A DNA stretch of 64,000 bases, taken from positions 1 to 64,000 of the forward strand of contig NZ_UWNY01000002.1 of NCBI RefSeq assembly GCF_900604285.1, in the 5' to 3' direction. Under the pieces are notes generated by a model, which saw only the letters and a list, made by a program, of their open reading frames with translations, had not been told where the DNA came from and ran no database searches. The position numbers and the translations under genes are program-made. The stretch is from Varibaculum vaginae (GTDB lineage: Bacteria > Actinomycetota > Actinomycetes > Actinomycetales > Actinomycetaceae). Positions 55,529 through 64,000 of the stretch are shown here, one piece after another. Numbering within the stretch: the stretch's first letter is position 1; each line of letters starts with the position of its first letter.

Positions 55529-58500
55529 AAGTGCCCCGCACCTGCGGGGATGATCCGAAGCGTTTCTAGAGGCTCACGCGCACCGTTGGAAGTGCCCCGC
55601 ACCTGCGGGGATGATCCGGATCGAGCACCTATCGACGATAGACCACATGAAAGTGCCCCGCACCTGCGGGGATGATCCCCTAACCGCAGACCCGCAACTA
55701 CGCTACACAAAAAGTGCCCCGCACCTGCGGGGATGATCCGAACGGACCCGCCCTACAATCCCTCGGCTTTAGAAGTGCCCCGCACCTGCGGGGATGATCC
55801 GGTCTGGAGATGCGGCGGGGTTAGATTTGCCTGAAGTGCCCCGCACCTGCGGGGATGATCCGAGCGAGCGACTAGTTTTCAGCTAGATACTGAAAAGTGC
55901 CCCGCACCTGCGGGGATGATCCCAAAATCCAACGCCTTAAAGCCGCGGCGGAAAAAAGTGCCCCGCACCTGCGGGGATGATCCCAGGCGCAAATAGACGC
56001 GGAAGCCGCCGCGCTCAAGTGCCCCGCACCTGCGGGGATGATCCCATCGAGGTCACCCTTATCGGCTTGGTCTATCCAAGTGCCCCGCACCTGCGGGGAT
56101 GATCCTAAAAGAAGTAAGGGACGCGGTAACCACTATAAAAGTGCCCCGCACCTGCGGGGATGATCCCGCTTAATAGACGCTAGTTCCGCGACTTTATCCA
56201 AGTGCCCCGCACCTGCGGGGATGATCCCGCGAATAACATCAACCTCGCTGAGAACCTCCAAAGTGCCCCGCACCTGCGGGGATGATCCCCCCACATTCCT
56301 AAAATACGGGGTGCACGGGTGAAGTGCCCCGCACCTGCGGGGATGATCCGTTTTCTAGTTGTCCCCATGTGTCGAGGTCTTGAAGTGCCCCGCACCTGCG
56401 GGGATGATCCTGGACACCGTAACCCTGCCTGCCGCCACCGTCGAAGTGCCCCGCACCTGCGGGGATGATCCGGCGCGAAGCTGGTTTAGGTCTGCCATTT
56501 TTAGAAGTGCCCCGCACCTGCGGGGATGATCCCGAGTTCGGACAATTCGACGAAGACGACCTAAAAAGTGCCCCGCACCTGCGGGGATGATCCCTACAAG
56601 GAGCATCACTGATATGAGCGTAAAAAAGTGCCCCGCACCTGCGGGGATGATCCCACAAAACCGGGATTATCAGGCTACTAGAGGAAAAGTGCCCCGCACC
56701 TGCGGGGATGATCCGGCTTTTGGCCAGGCAATGATCTTTTCCCTGTCAAGTGCCCCGCACCTGCGGGGATGATCCGAAAGGGCTTAACCTCGCGCCTTAG
56801 TGCGGGGTAAGTGCCCCGCACCTGCGGGGATGATCCCGGGGGGCATGACGGAATAAACCGGCATTAGGGAAGTGCCCCGCACCTGCGGGGATGATCCCGT
56901 CTACAAAATCGGGCAATTAGTAATTTTTCAAAGTGCCCCGCACCTGCGGGGATGATCCCTATTGGGGGGACAGGAAACCGAACCCCGCTAAAAGTGCCCC
57001 GCACCTGCGGGGATGATCCCCGGGACGGGCGCTTAACGCGGCAAGTCTTTAAAAGTGCCCCGCACCTGCGGGGATGATCCTAAAGTTTTTCCAGGTCTTT
57101 CACCCAGATACGAAAGTGCCCCGCACCTGCGGGGATGATCCTGACCGGAACCAACCCCGCCCCAACGTCACCAAAAGTGCCCCGCACCTGCGGGGATGAT
57201 CCCGTCAATCGACACACCTAACGCCTCTGCTATAGAAGTGCCCCGCACCTGCGGGGATGATCCCAAATAAAACAATGGAAACCCGCCGCTGCGATAAAGT
57301 GCCCCGCACCTGCGGGGATGATCCTGCATATGCGGCCCGGTCACGTTACCAGTCGCGAAGTGCCCCGCACCTGCGGGGATGATCCCGGACGCGGCGAAGG
57401 CAGAATCTTCCACAAAATAAGTGCCCCGCACCTGCGGGGATGATCCGAAATGAGCGAGCCGAAACGGTGGATCAAAATAAAGTGCCCCGCACCTGCGGGG
57501 ATGATCCCCGGGGCGGCGCGCTTTGCTTTCGCGATCTCAAAAGTGCCCCGCACCTGCGGGGATGATCCCTCGCGGGCGTAGACCGGGACGCGCTAGATAA
57601 TAAGTGCCCCGCACCTGCGGGGATGATCCCCGGAATCAAATCATTGTAAACACCAAAGTAGGAAGTGCCCCGCACCTGCGGGGATGATCCCCAGGAACAT
57701 TTATAATCGGGCAATCGCGCCTAGAAGTGCCCCGCACCTGCGGGGATGATCCCACGGCTAAAACGGTCATTTTGCGCCGCCTATGAAGTGCCCCGCACCT
57801 GCGGGGATGATCCCGTGGGGCGAGTTGGTGGTGAATAGCGTCCTGTAAGTGCCCCGCACCTGCGGGGATGATCCTGGTACATTTTTGACGGAGGTAGGAC
57901 ATGGCAGAAGTGCCCCGCACCTGCGGGGATGATCCGCCGCGTTGCTCTGCTAGGGCTTGGTAAAACGCGAAGTGCCCCGCACCTGCGGGGATGATCCCCC
58001 TCAGACTTTTAGAGGTGGAGCGGCTCGAATAAGTGCCCCGCACCTGCGGGGATGATCCGCCCCGGCGACCGCGAAAAACCCCAAGCGCGGAAAGTGCCCC
58101 GCACCTGCGGGGATGATCCGCCCCGGCGACCGCGAAAAACCCCAAGCGCGGAAAGTGCCCCGCACCTGCGGGGATGATCCTAGCGCTACGCCTAAACCCG
58201 TCCAGCGTGGCATAAGTGCCCCGCACCTGCGGGGATGATCCCGGGTCGCTTGCGTTGGATGAGATTTATCAGGGAAGTGCCCCGCACCTGCGGGGATGAT
58301 CCCATTCCCGCCTCCAGCATCAACGGGGTGCGCGCAAGTGCCCCGCACCTGCGGGGATGATCCCGCAAGATTATCTAGCGCGTCCCGGTCTACGCCAAGT
58401 GCCCCGCACCTGCGGGGATGATCCCAAAATTCACGTCCACCGCTAAATACTCAATCTAAGTGCCCCGCACCTGCGGGGATGATCCCAAACTAGGATTCAC

Positions 58501-58973
58501 CATCAGCGGGCAAGACTAAAGTGCCCCGCACCTGCGGGGATGATCCGTAGTGGACGCGCTAGCCGATAAGTTCGCGCCTAAGTGCCCCGCACCTGCGGGG
58601 ATGATCCCCAAACTAACCCGCCCGCCAGCAACGGGCAAGGAAGTGCCCCGCACCTGCGGGGATGATCCGAATTGTGGACTCGGTAGCGGTTTCAAGGTTC
58701 AAAGTGCCCCGCACCTGCGGGGATGATCCTAATCGCAATCACCACCGAATATGCCCATGCCCAAGTGCCCCGCACCTGCGGGGATGATCCCCCACGCATA
58801 CCAATACGGGACAAGAGCAGACGAAGTGCCCCGCACCTGCGGGGATGATCCCGGGTATGGTGCGCAAGGGGCTTTTGGGTTAGTAAGTGCTCCGCACCTG
58901 CGGGGATGATCCCCCGCCACCGACGCCATGGTACGCTACAGCACCAAGTGCCCCGCACCTGCGGGGATGATCC
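55529..58973 (+). CRISPR. Type I-E CRISPR array, 57 repeats and 56 spacers
   Basis: The 28-bp repeat has 5' AAGTG, stem CCCCGC/GCGGGG, loop ACCT and 3' tag ATGATCC. The period is 61 bp; three spacers deviate (one 32, two 34). By its similarity to the E. coli type I-E repeat the crRNA strand is plus, the same as the cas genes. Repeats 1-55 and 57 are identical by eye; repeat 56 (58885) has one C to T change. Spacers 42 and 43 (58059-58091, 58120-58152) are identical. The base after each repeat is C 33 times, G 15, T 8 and A never, suggesting that it derives from the PAM. Confidence 0.99.
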
Positions 58974-59006
58974 TTTCTGTATTTTTAGGTGATTATCTGA
59001 TATTCT

Positions 59007-59034
59007 AAATGGCTAGCACCTGCGGTGATGATCC
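59007..59034 (+). repeat. Degenerate CRISPR repeat 58
   Basis: Ends exactly 61 bp after repeat 57, keeps GCACCTGCGG and the GATGATCC end, but the left stem is mutated. The 33-bp interval before it is AT-rich, unlike the other spacers, and could serve as a promoter for the small gene that follows. Confidence 0.8.
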
Positions 59035-59051
59035 TAAAGGAGGAAATAAGA

Positions 59052-59210
59052 ATGAAAATAAATGCAATGCCCCTAGCATTTACCACTTTCGGTCTTTTCG
59101 TGTTGACCGAAATAGTTAGCTTTCCACCAGCGGTCACCGCGATGCTATCCCTAGCTGTAGGGGTTGGCGGGGCGTCTGCCTTATTCCTAGCAATCCGTCA
59201 ACATGGCTAA
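59052..59210 (+). CDS. Small two-helix membrane protein in the CRISPR tail
   Basis: A 52-residue protein (starts MKINAMPLAFTTFG) with two hydrophobic segments (about residues 8-24 and 28-47) and a basic end RQHG. AAAGGAGG begins 3 bases after degenerate repeat 58, giving an excellent ribosome-binding site 8 bases before ATG 59052. It is flanked by degenerate repeats on both sides. Size and topology resemble small membrane toxins or phage holin-like peptides, but I recognise no family. Confidence 0.65.
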   Translation: MKINAMPLAFTTFGLFVLTEIVSFPPAVTAMLSLAVGVGGASALFLAIRQHG

Positions 59211-59215
59211 AAGTA

Positions 59216-59304
59216 AAATGCCCCGCACCTGCGTGGTTGATCCCGCGTCCTGCGAATCAGGGTCATAAGCTACCCGAAAAGACTCCCACTTGTGGAGTTA
59301 ATCC
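59216..59304 (+). CRISPR. Degenerate repeat-spacer-repeat unit (tail remnant)
   Basis: Repeat 59216-59243 keeps TGCCCCGCACCTGCG and TGATCC with two changes in the right stem. Repeat 59277-59304 has stem CTCCCA-CTTG-TGGAG and end AATCC. They are exactly 61 bp apart and enclose a 33-bp spacer (59244-59276), so this is one in-phase crRNA unit. Either decaying array tail or a diverged stand-alone guide. Confidence 0.7.
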
Positions 59305-59783
59305 GAATGCTGTCCATAATCAACAATGTTCGGCTTGAAATGCCAGCAGCAGCGAATAATCGCTTTAAAGGACGAACTCGCACTAATACTCCATTAAGGA
59401 TGAATGCCAATAATGTGGCAGCTAGAGCGCATAATCCCTGAATATATGTAATAGGACTGTTCTTTAGGGAAAGTAAAAAAGAATACCCCATGGGTAGCCT
59501 CGGCGAGGGGATATCCCCCGGGGTGGCCGGGGATAAAACTGGAGAAAGAAGTTAATGTGCTATGGCTTTAATCATTAGCTGTTGATTAACCTTTCAATCG
59601 CTATTTTAGCCTGGCATGCTTTGCTGGGCGCAGGCACAAAAAATAAATGAAAGACTGACTCTACTAACAGATGGGGTAGTTTATCTAACCCAAAGAGGAA
59701 AAAATTATTATCTAGAAATGCAACTGTTAGTATCCCGGTGTCGCTGGTCAGTATAACCGCCATATACCCTCACAATAAGGAAC
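59305..59783. other. Tail-to-HTH gap, no confident gene
   Basis: A 73-codon minus-strand frame (59491-59270, one possible membrane segment, GAGG upstream) overlaps the degenerate repeat at 59277 and is only weakly plausible. At 59515-59539 CCCCGG-N5-CCGGGG followed by ATAAAAC resembles the stem and tag of another type I-E repeat lineage but is out of phase. Nothing else is recognised. Confidence 0.35.
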
Positions 59784-60008
59784 ATGATTAACTATTTAAC
59801 CGTAAACGGGGTGGCTCGGCGGTTCGGGTTATCCCCTCACACCATAAAAAGTCATATCGCGCGCGGTACATTCCCTGCCCCTGACGCGTCCATAGGAGCG
59901 GGAAACGCCATCAAATACGGGTGGCTACCCGAAACCGTGGATGCCTGGCAAGAAACCCGTCCTGGGAGAGCCGGAAGACCTAAAGGGAATTTTAAACGGC
60001 AGTTATAG
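59784..60008 (+). CDS. Excisionase-like helix-turn-helix DNA-binding protein
   Basis: A 74-residue protein: LTVNGVARRFGLSPHTIKSHIARGTFPAPDASIGAGNAIKYGWLPETVDAWQ is the MerR/AlpA/Xis-type winged HTH that reads one site and ends with a WxxxTVDxW wing. A basic tail GRAGRPKGNFKRQL follows. AAGGA before ATG 59784. Such proteins regulate phage or plasmid excision; no integrase is nearby, so it may be a relic. Confidence 0.8.
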   Translation: MINYLTVNGVARRFGLSPHTIKSHIARGTFPAPDASIGAGNAIKYGWLPETVDAWQETRPGRAGRPKGNFKRQL

Positions 60009-60241
60009 CCATCACCTTCTCCCCGGCAAGCGCTATCATCAGATCCTGTTAATTGAATCTGTCCATCTTTTAGCCTCCTGCCATGTACCATCACGGAATT
60101 CCCCAAATGAATCACCACCGAGCTTGATTGTCCGCAGAGAGGATTATCTATTATCCCGAAGCGTTATGCTGTCTCCCGTAAGGCGCTTCATTTTATTTAG
60201 CGAACACTCTTCAGAAATATAGGCCTCCGAAAGGTTGATCA

Positions 60242-60505
60242 GTGCTGACCTACTTAGACCTATACAAAAGGGTGCGTCGTTATCTCGAAAAAACAGCTAG
60301 CCCTGCAGTCCAACAATTGATAGCAGATTACGAATATGGCGAGGGTGAAGACCTGGATTTTATTGTTTCACTCGCGTTTGAGGAACATATTCAGCTACCG
60401 AAAACCCTTTGCAAACAGCTAGTTGCCCTACAGGATGATTACACAAAGACCGGTGATTATCCCTTGCCCCTTGCTGAAGCGACCCTTAAATATTTACGGG
60501 AATAA
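60242..60505 (+). CDS. Small acidic protein, paralogue 1
   Basis: An 87-residue, acidic, helical protein (starts MLTYLDLYKRVRRYLEKTASPAVQQLIADYEYGEGEDLDFIV). It aligns with the protein at 60635 along its first 60 residues. GTG start 60242 with AAAGG upstream. No family is recognised; size, charge and tandem paralogy resemble bacteriocin or polymorphic-toxin immunity proteins, without a visible toxin. Confidence 0.65.
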   Translation: MLTYLDLYKRVRRYLEKTASPAVQQLIADYEYGEGEDLDFIVSLAFEEHIQLPKTLCKQLVALQDDYTKTGDYPLPLAEATLKYLRE

Positions 60506-60634
60506 TCTCGCCGGATTATCGGATTGAAGGATGGAGCCGTTAAAGATTCCAACCCGACAGAGGCTATGTCTAAGGCAGGACTATGCTAGCCAGGGTGAAC
60601 ATAAATATCATGGTCGGCAACTATTCTGCAGATA

Positions 60635-60856
60635 ATGACCTACGATGAACTTTACGCATCTGCGCGCGCTTTCTTCGAAGCTCATGCTACCCCCGAGCAA
60701 ATAGCTCTTCTGGATAGTCATGAAAAGTGTGATGGGGCTGGTTTTGTTGATTCTGTCCTGTTCTTCATTGATATGTTTCTCGCCGATATACCGGGTGTGT
60801 CCGAAAAAATCACCAAGTGGCAGGCAGTTTTAGATAGCCTCTCAGAACACGATTAA
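60635..60856 (+). CDS. Small acidic protein, paralogue 2
   Basis: A 73-residue, acidic protein (MTYDELYASARAFFEAHATPEQIALLDSHEKCDGAGFVDSVLFF). It shares the pattern TY-x-x-LY...F/L-E-x-x-A-x-P...L-(I/L)-x-(D/S) with paralogue 1. Its ribosome-binding site is weak, so it could be co-transcribed from upstream. Function unknown; orphan immunity protein is one guess. Confidence 0.6.
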   Translation: MTYDELYASARAFFEAHATPEQIALLDSHEKCDGAGFVDSVLFFIDMFLADIPGVSEKITKWQAVLDSLSEHD

Positions 60857-60886
60857 TCGATAGTCACCACGGTTAAAAATTTACTC

Positions 60887-61279
60887 CTAGCACCGGGAAG
60901 GTTGCTCTTCCGATTTGGACGGGTCTTTACCGGGGACTGGCAAATGTAGGTGGCGATAAATAGTCTCACCCGCATCTTTGATTTCACCACGCTGTTTAGC
61001 GGTTCTCCCAATCAAATGCGCCCCAATCGGAGCAGTTATTGTCTGCAGCACAATCGCTAGCATCACCACCGTCAGCCAAGACCAAGTTTGCCGAATCGCT
61101 ACCAATCCCAGACAGGTCAAAATAAACCCGGTTAACTGCGGTTTGGTAGCTGCATGCTGCCTTTGCAGCAAAGTTGGCAGCTTAACCACCCCAATGGCGG
61201 CAATCAGTGTCATGGTAGAACCCAGGGTTAAAATTGATACCCCCAGGTATGTGAGGACGGTAGTCCAAGTTTCACTCAT
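60887..61279 (-). CDS. mnhG: Na+/H+ antiporter subunit MnhG (MrpG)
   Basis: A 130-residue membrane protein with three helices and the MnhG motif AAIGVVKLPTLLQRQHAATKPQLTGFILTCLGL. It is the last gene of the mnh cluster in this window and its start overlaps mnhF by 8 bases. Acts with the other Mrp subunits in sodium and pH homeostasis. Confidence 0.92.
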   Translation of the reverse strand: MSETWTTVLTYLGVSILTLGSTMTLIAAIGVVKLPTLLQRQHAATKPQLTGFILTCLGLVAIRQTWSWLTVVMLAIVLQTITAPIGAHLIGRTAKQRGEIKDAGETIYRHLHLPVPGKDPSKSEEQPSRC

Positions 61280-61622
61280 CGCGTCCTCCTTCCGCCGAGG
61301 TCATATTCGTCACTTGCTGCGGCTTAATAGCGGCACCGGGGTCAGCATCGTGAGCCTGTTCTGCCGCTGAACGCTGCCCAATAATCCGCGCTACTGACGT
61401 CGCGGTCAAGAAACTCACCAAAGTCAGAATCAATAAAATCTGCATGGTGTCATCACGCTCCCCAGTAACCGATATCAGGCAAATAATCCCGATGGTGATG
61501 GCGGTAAGCAGATCCAGTGCCACTGTACGGTTCAAAATCCCCGGTCCCCGCCACAAAATATAGAGCGCCAGTAGTTCAGCAACGCACAACATTGCCCAGT
61601 TCAAAGTAAAAATCAAGGTCAT
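61272..61622 (-). CDS. mnhF: Na+/H+ antiporter subunit MnhF (MrpF)
   Basis: A 116-residue membrane protein: three helices with the RGPGILNRTVALDLLTAITIGIICL segment typical of MrpF. It overlaps mnhE (ATGA) and mnhG. The C-terminal 30 residues form a polar tail somewhat longer than usual. Confidence 0.92.
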   Translation of the reverse strand: MTLIFTLNWAMLCVAELLALYILWRGPGILNRTVALDLLTAITIGIICLISVTGERDDTMQILLILTLVSFLTATSVARIIGQRSAAEQAHDADPGAAIKPQQVTNMTSAEGGRDE

Positions 61623-62434
61623 AGCGATTGCCTCCCTTCGCTAGCAGATTGCTGGGGCATGTCCGCGGGTAGGTAAGGACTCCTACCTGAATAGGGGATT
61701 TTTCCCTCCGCAACTAGCTGTTCATAGCTTTGCAAACGTTCCTCAGTCTCACGAATCTCTGCCCGGCTACCCAGGGCTTTTACAATTCTCATTTCAAGGG
61801 CGTGCAAAGATTTCTCTACTCCCCGCGCTCCTCCTGAAAGTTTGCCATCCAACACGTGCAAAACTACTCGTGAAGGGTTTATTTGGGCTCTAACCACCAA
61901 AGACCCGGGTACCAGGCAAGTCATTGCTGATGCCATAGTCAAGTAAAACTCTGAGCGGGTCACCATCTCTACTTCAATCATCTGGGGGCGAGCCGGTTTG
62001 CTGCGCAAAACTACATAGGCAACCTGGAAAGCCGAAGCCAGCAAATCCCAGGCAAACCGCAGAATCAGCCAAGTTACTCGCAGCGGGCGAAAGCTCTTGA
62101 CCGGATTGACGTGCGGCATCGGGGAAAATATTTGTAGTGCTAAAGCAATCAATAAACCGCCGCAAATGGAAACCGCTGAAAGATCCCGAATCAGTAGCAT
62201 CCAGACTACAAATAACCAGGCGGTCATGCCTAGGGAGCAGCGGCGAGGAAGACTTCGCAAACGCTGTTTTAGACCGGGTCGCCTAGGTGTGGCGCTGGCA
62301 GAAGCATTTCTCCACGCGCCCTCGCGGGTATCCCGGTCGTCAAAAGAATCTGCTAGCCCTTGTGCAATCTTCTCTGGAGAATCCACCGAAGCCGTGTTTT
62401 CTTTCTTAGGCTTATCCATTTTTTCGCTAATCAT
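61619..62434 (-). CDS. mnhE: Na+/H+ antiporter subunit MnhE (MrpE)
   Basis: A 271-residue protein longer than the usual 160 or so because of a polar N-terminal stretch of about 60 residues and a C-terminal tail. The core LFVVWMLLIRDLSAVSICGGLLIAL and VEVEMVTRSEFYLTMASAMTCLVPGSLVV are MrpE-like. It overlaps mnhD by 8 bases, so the genes are co-translated. Confidence 0.88.
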   Translation of the reverse strand: MISEKMDKPKKENTASVDSPEKIAQGLADSFDDRDTREGAWRNASASATPRRPGLKQRLRSLPRRCSLGMTAWLFVVWMLLIRDLSAVSICGGLLIALALQIFSPMPHVNPVKSFRPLRVTWLILRFAWDLLASAFQVAYVVLRSKPARPQMIEVEMVTRSEFYLTMASAMTCLVPGSLVVRAQINPSRVVLHVLDGKLSGGARGVEKSLHALEMRIVKALGSRAEIRETEERLQSYEQLVAEGKIPYSGRSPYLPADMPQQSASEGRQSL

Positions 62435-64000
62435 CGCTACCTCCCTTCACCAGGGAGGATTCGCTAAAATCTGTGGGAACCAGCGAAACTGCATCAAAAA
62501 TAGGGGTACATGCACTGTTCTTTCTCTTTGAGGCAGTACGTTTCCTTGTGTTCTCAGCAAGCATATTTTCCGCAAACCCGGAAGCAATCTTCGAAATCCC
62601 GTGTCCGCGCCCGTCCTCACCGAGAATCGCGCGTTGATATTCTGCTCGTGACATAGAAATCGTGGCGCGTTCAGTAAAGGTATAGACCGGGCCGGCAAAA
62701 ACCGACAGACCAATCGTTACTACAGTCAGGAAACCAGTTGCTGCCCATACTCCTCGTGGAATCCGCGAGGCAGTGTCAAAAGTATCGACTGCTTCCTGTT
62801 CTTCGCCTCCACTTTCTTGTGCAGATTCACGTCCCTGCCAGAAAGTTTGCAGCCAGATTTTTACCACCACATACAGGGTGAGCAGTGAAGCGATTAATCC
62901 CGCGGCCAGCAATGCCCAGGCCAGGGGAGTGTTGCGTGCCGCAGTAGCCTCCGCCAACCCCAGCTTTCCCAAGAAACCAGTCAAGGGTGGAAAACCCACC
63001 AGGTTGAAAGCCGGAACCAGGTACCATACGGCTAGCAGCGGGGAAATCTTCGCCAAAGAGTGCAGGCGACGCAACGAGGTCGAACCCCCCAGCTTTTCCA
63101 TCATGCCCGCCACTAGGAATAAAGTGGTTTGTACCAAAATATGGTGGACGGCGTAAAAGATTGCCGATGCCACTCCCAGGGTATTGGCCAGAGAAATTCC
63201 CCAGATCATAAATCCGATATGGGAAACCAAAGTAAAAGAAAGTAAGCGTTTAATATCGTCTTGAGCCACAGCCCCTAAAATTCCCACAATCATGGTGAGA
63301 ATCCCGACTACTGCCAGTACTATAGCCACCGGTGATTCCGGGAAAATCAGTACCTGCATCCGGATAATTGCATACACCCCGACTTTGGTGAGGAGACCGG
63401 CAAACACTGCAGTAATCGGAGCTGGAGCCGTGGGATAAGAATCTGGGAGCCAGGCAGAAAGCGGGAATACCGCCGCCTTTAAACCAAAGGCCACCAGGAA
63501 TAACGTTTGGATAAGCATGGCGACTGCCGGATCGATCTCAGTTAGCCGCATGGAAAGCTGCGCCATATTCATAGTGCCGCAGGCGCCGTAGAGCGCGGCC
63601 AGAGCAATCAGGAAAACCGCTGATCCCACCATTGATACCGCGACATAAACGGTGCCGGAGCGAATCCTGTCCCGGGTCCCTCCCAGGGTAATCAACACGA
63701 AAGAGGAGGTGAGTAGGATTTCTACCCCAACGTACAGGTTAAACATATCCCCGGTGAGGAAAGCATTATTAACCCCCGCGCATAACACCAGGTAGGTGGG
63801 GTGAAAAATGGGAGTAGGAATATCTTCTGACTCGTGGACAGTGCCTTCTGAAAGTGAATAAGCCAGTACCGCCACCATCACCACCAGAGAAGTACACAGC
63901 ATTATCGCAGCTAGACGGTCACCGACCAGGGAAATCCCGATTGGAGCCGCCCATGAACCCACATCTAGAACCAGGGTTGCTTTGTCGGAAAACACTAAAA
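62427..64000 (-). CDS. mnhD: Na+/H+ antiporter subunit MnhD (MrpD), 5' end cut off
   Basis: More than 520 residues visible of a proton-pumping NADH-dehydrogenase-like subunit. TLFLVAFGLKAAVFPLSAWLPDSYPTAPAPITAVFAGLLTKVGVYAIIR carries the conserved Lys of ND2/ND4/ND5 proteins. The frame stays open to the window edge without a stop; an internal GTG at 63995 is not the true start since the first membrane helices of the family would lie beyond. The C-terminal 100 residues are polar and unusually long. Confidence 0.93.
   Translation of the reverse strand, partial: LVFSDKATLVLDVGSWAAPIGISLVGDRLAAIMLCTSLVVMVAVLAYSLSEGTVHESEDIPTPIFHPTYLVLCAGVNNAFLTGDMFNLYVGVEILLTSSFVLITLGGTRDRIRSGTVYVAVSMVGSAVFLIALAALYGACGTMNMAQLSMRLTEIDPAVAMLIQTLFLVAFGLKAAVFPLSAWLPDSYPTAPAPITAVFAGLLTKVGVYAIIRMQVLIFPESPVAIVLAVVGILTMIVGILGAVAQDDIKRLLSFTLVSHIGFMIWGISLANTLGVASAIFYAVHHILVQTTLFLVAGMMEKLGGSTSLRRLHSLAKISPLLAVWYLVPAFNLVGFPPLTGFLGKLGLAEATAARNTPLAWALLAAGLIASLLTLYVVVKIWLQTFWQGRESAQESGGEEQEAVDTFDTASRIPRGVWAATGFLTVVTIGLSVFAGPVYTFTERATISMSRAEYQRAILGEDGRGHGISKIASGFAENMLAENTRKRTASKRKNSACTPIFDAVSLVPTDFSESSLVKGGSDD

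Noticed and set aside
55474-58958. Many overlapping frames across the CRISPR array encoding repeated motifs such as SSPQVRGT and DHPRRCGAL
   Set aside because: They are translations of the CRISPR repeat in the reverse frames; the 61-bp period cycles the frames. No ribosome-binding sites, so not proteins.
59784-60008. Evidence for a whole prophage around the Xis-like HTH gene
   Set aside because: No integrase, structural or replication gene is present on either side within this window.
59941-60222. A 93-codon plus-strand frame overlapping the HTH gene
   Set aside because: Starts inside the HTH gene in another frame with no ribosome-binding site; the downstream part has no protein character.

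Overview
The window comes from a mid-GC (about 50-55% by eye) Gram-positive actinobacterium. Class Ib nrdH/nrdI/nrdE/nrdF, an actinobacterial GuaB1-type GMP reductase, a two-FHA ABC transporter next to a Ser/Thr kinase, a very long HrpA helicase, an LAKTG-sorted surface protein and a type I-E CRISPR-Cas system together suggest the family Actinomycetaceae (Varibaculum, Mobiluncus or Actinomyces relatives). The genus is an inference.

Layout. 0-5 kb: cut-off Pro-rich gene, sortase-anchored surface protein, an ADP-ribosylglycohydrolase homologue lacking its metal ligands, and the MTA/SAH nucleosidase-luxS pair. 5-10 kb: ribonucleotide reduction, with tandem NrdR boxes before nrdHIE and a separate convergent nrdF. 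10-17 kb: ABC-class ATPase, amino-acid permease flanked by inverted compound repeats, LMW tyrosine phosphatase, guaB1, phosphoribosyltransferase, TetR regulator. 17-32 kb: SprT-like protein, FHA-ABC transporter and kinase, HrpA, FixC/FixX, GNAT, OPT transporter. 32-38 kb: YagU-like protein, then an aspartate racemase / ATP-grasp ligase / asparagine synthase set that looks like a D-Asp (D-Asn) peptidoglycan cross-bridge locus, then a VIT/CCC1 transporter. 38-59 kb: a type I-E CRISPR-Cas system (cas3, cse1, cse2, cas7e, cas5e, cas6e, cas1, cas2 and an array of 57 repeats) split by a LacI-controlled L-rhamnose operon (42.3-48.8 kb) between cas3 and cse1. 59-61 kb: decaying array tail with a small membrane protein gene, an excisionase-like HTH protein and two paralogous small acidic proteins. 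61-64 kb: mnhDEFG part of a multisubunit Na+/H+ antiporter.

The most striking find lies just downstream of cas3 on the minus strand (41599-41676): a stand-alone mini-CRISPR unit of two degenerate repeats around a 22-nt spacer. Repeat 1 has a rewritten stem of identical geometry (6-bp stem, 4-nt loop) and keeps the exact 3' tag ATGATCC. Repeat 2 keeps the canonical stem. The guide seed matches two promoter regions: one before a small ORF at 41872 (13/13 nt) and one before cse1 (12/13 nt, with the mismatch at guide position 6, the base flipped out of Cascade pairing). Both sites have a 5'-AAC PAM-like trinucleotide and lie 111-112 bp from a related start codon. This is the architecture expected of a CreR/CreA-like RNA that uses Cascade to repress the cas operon, possibly with a Cascade-guarded partner gene.

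A second theme is a dispersed family of nested hairpins of roughly 60-125 bp in intergenic spaces. Their outer frame is conserved, but the inner stems differ in sequence while staying perfectly paired, which implies selection on structure.
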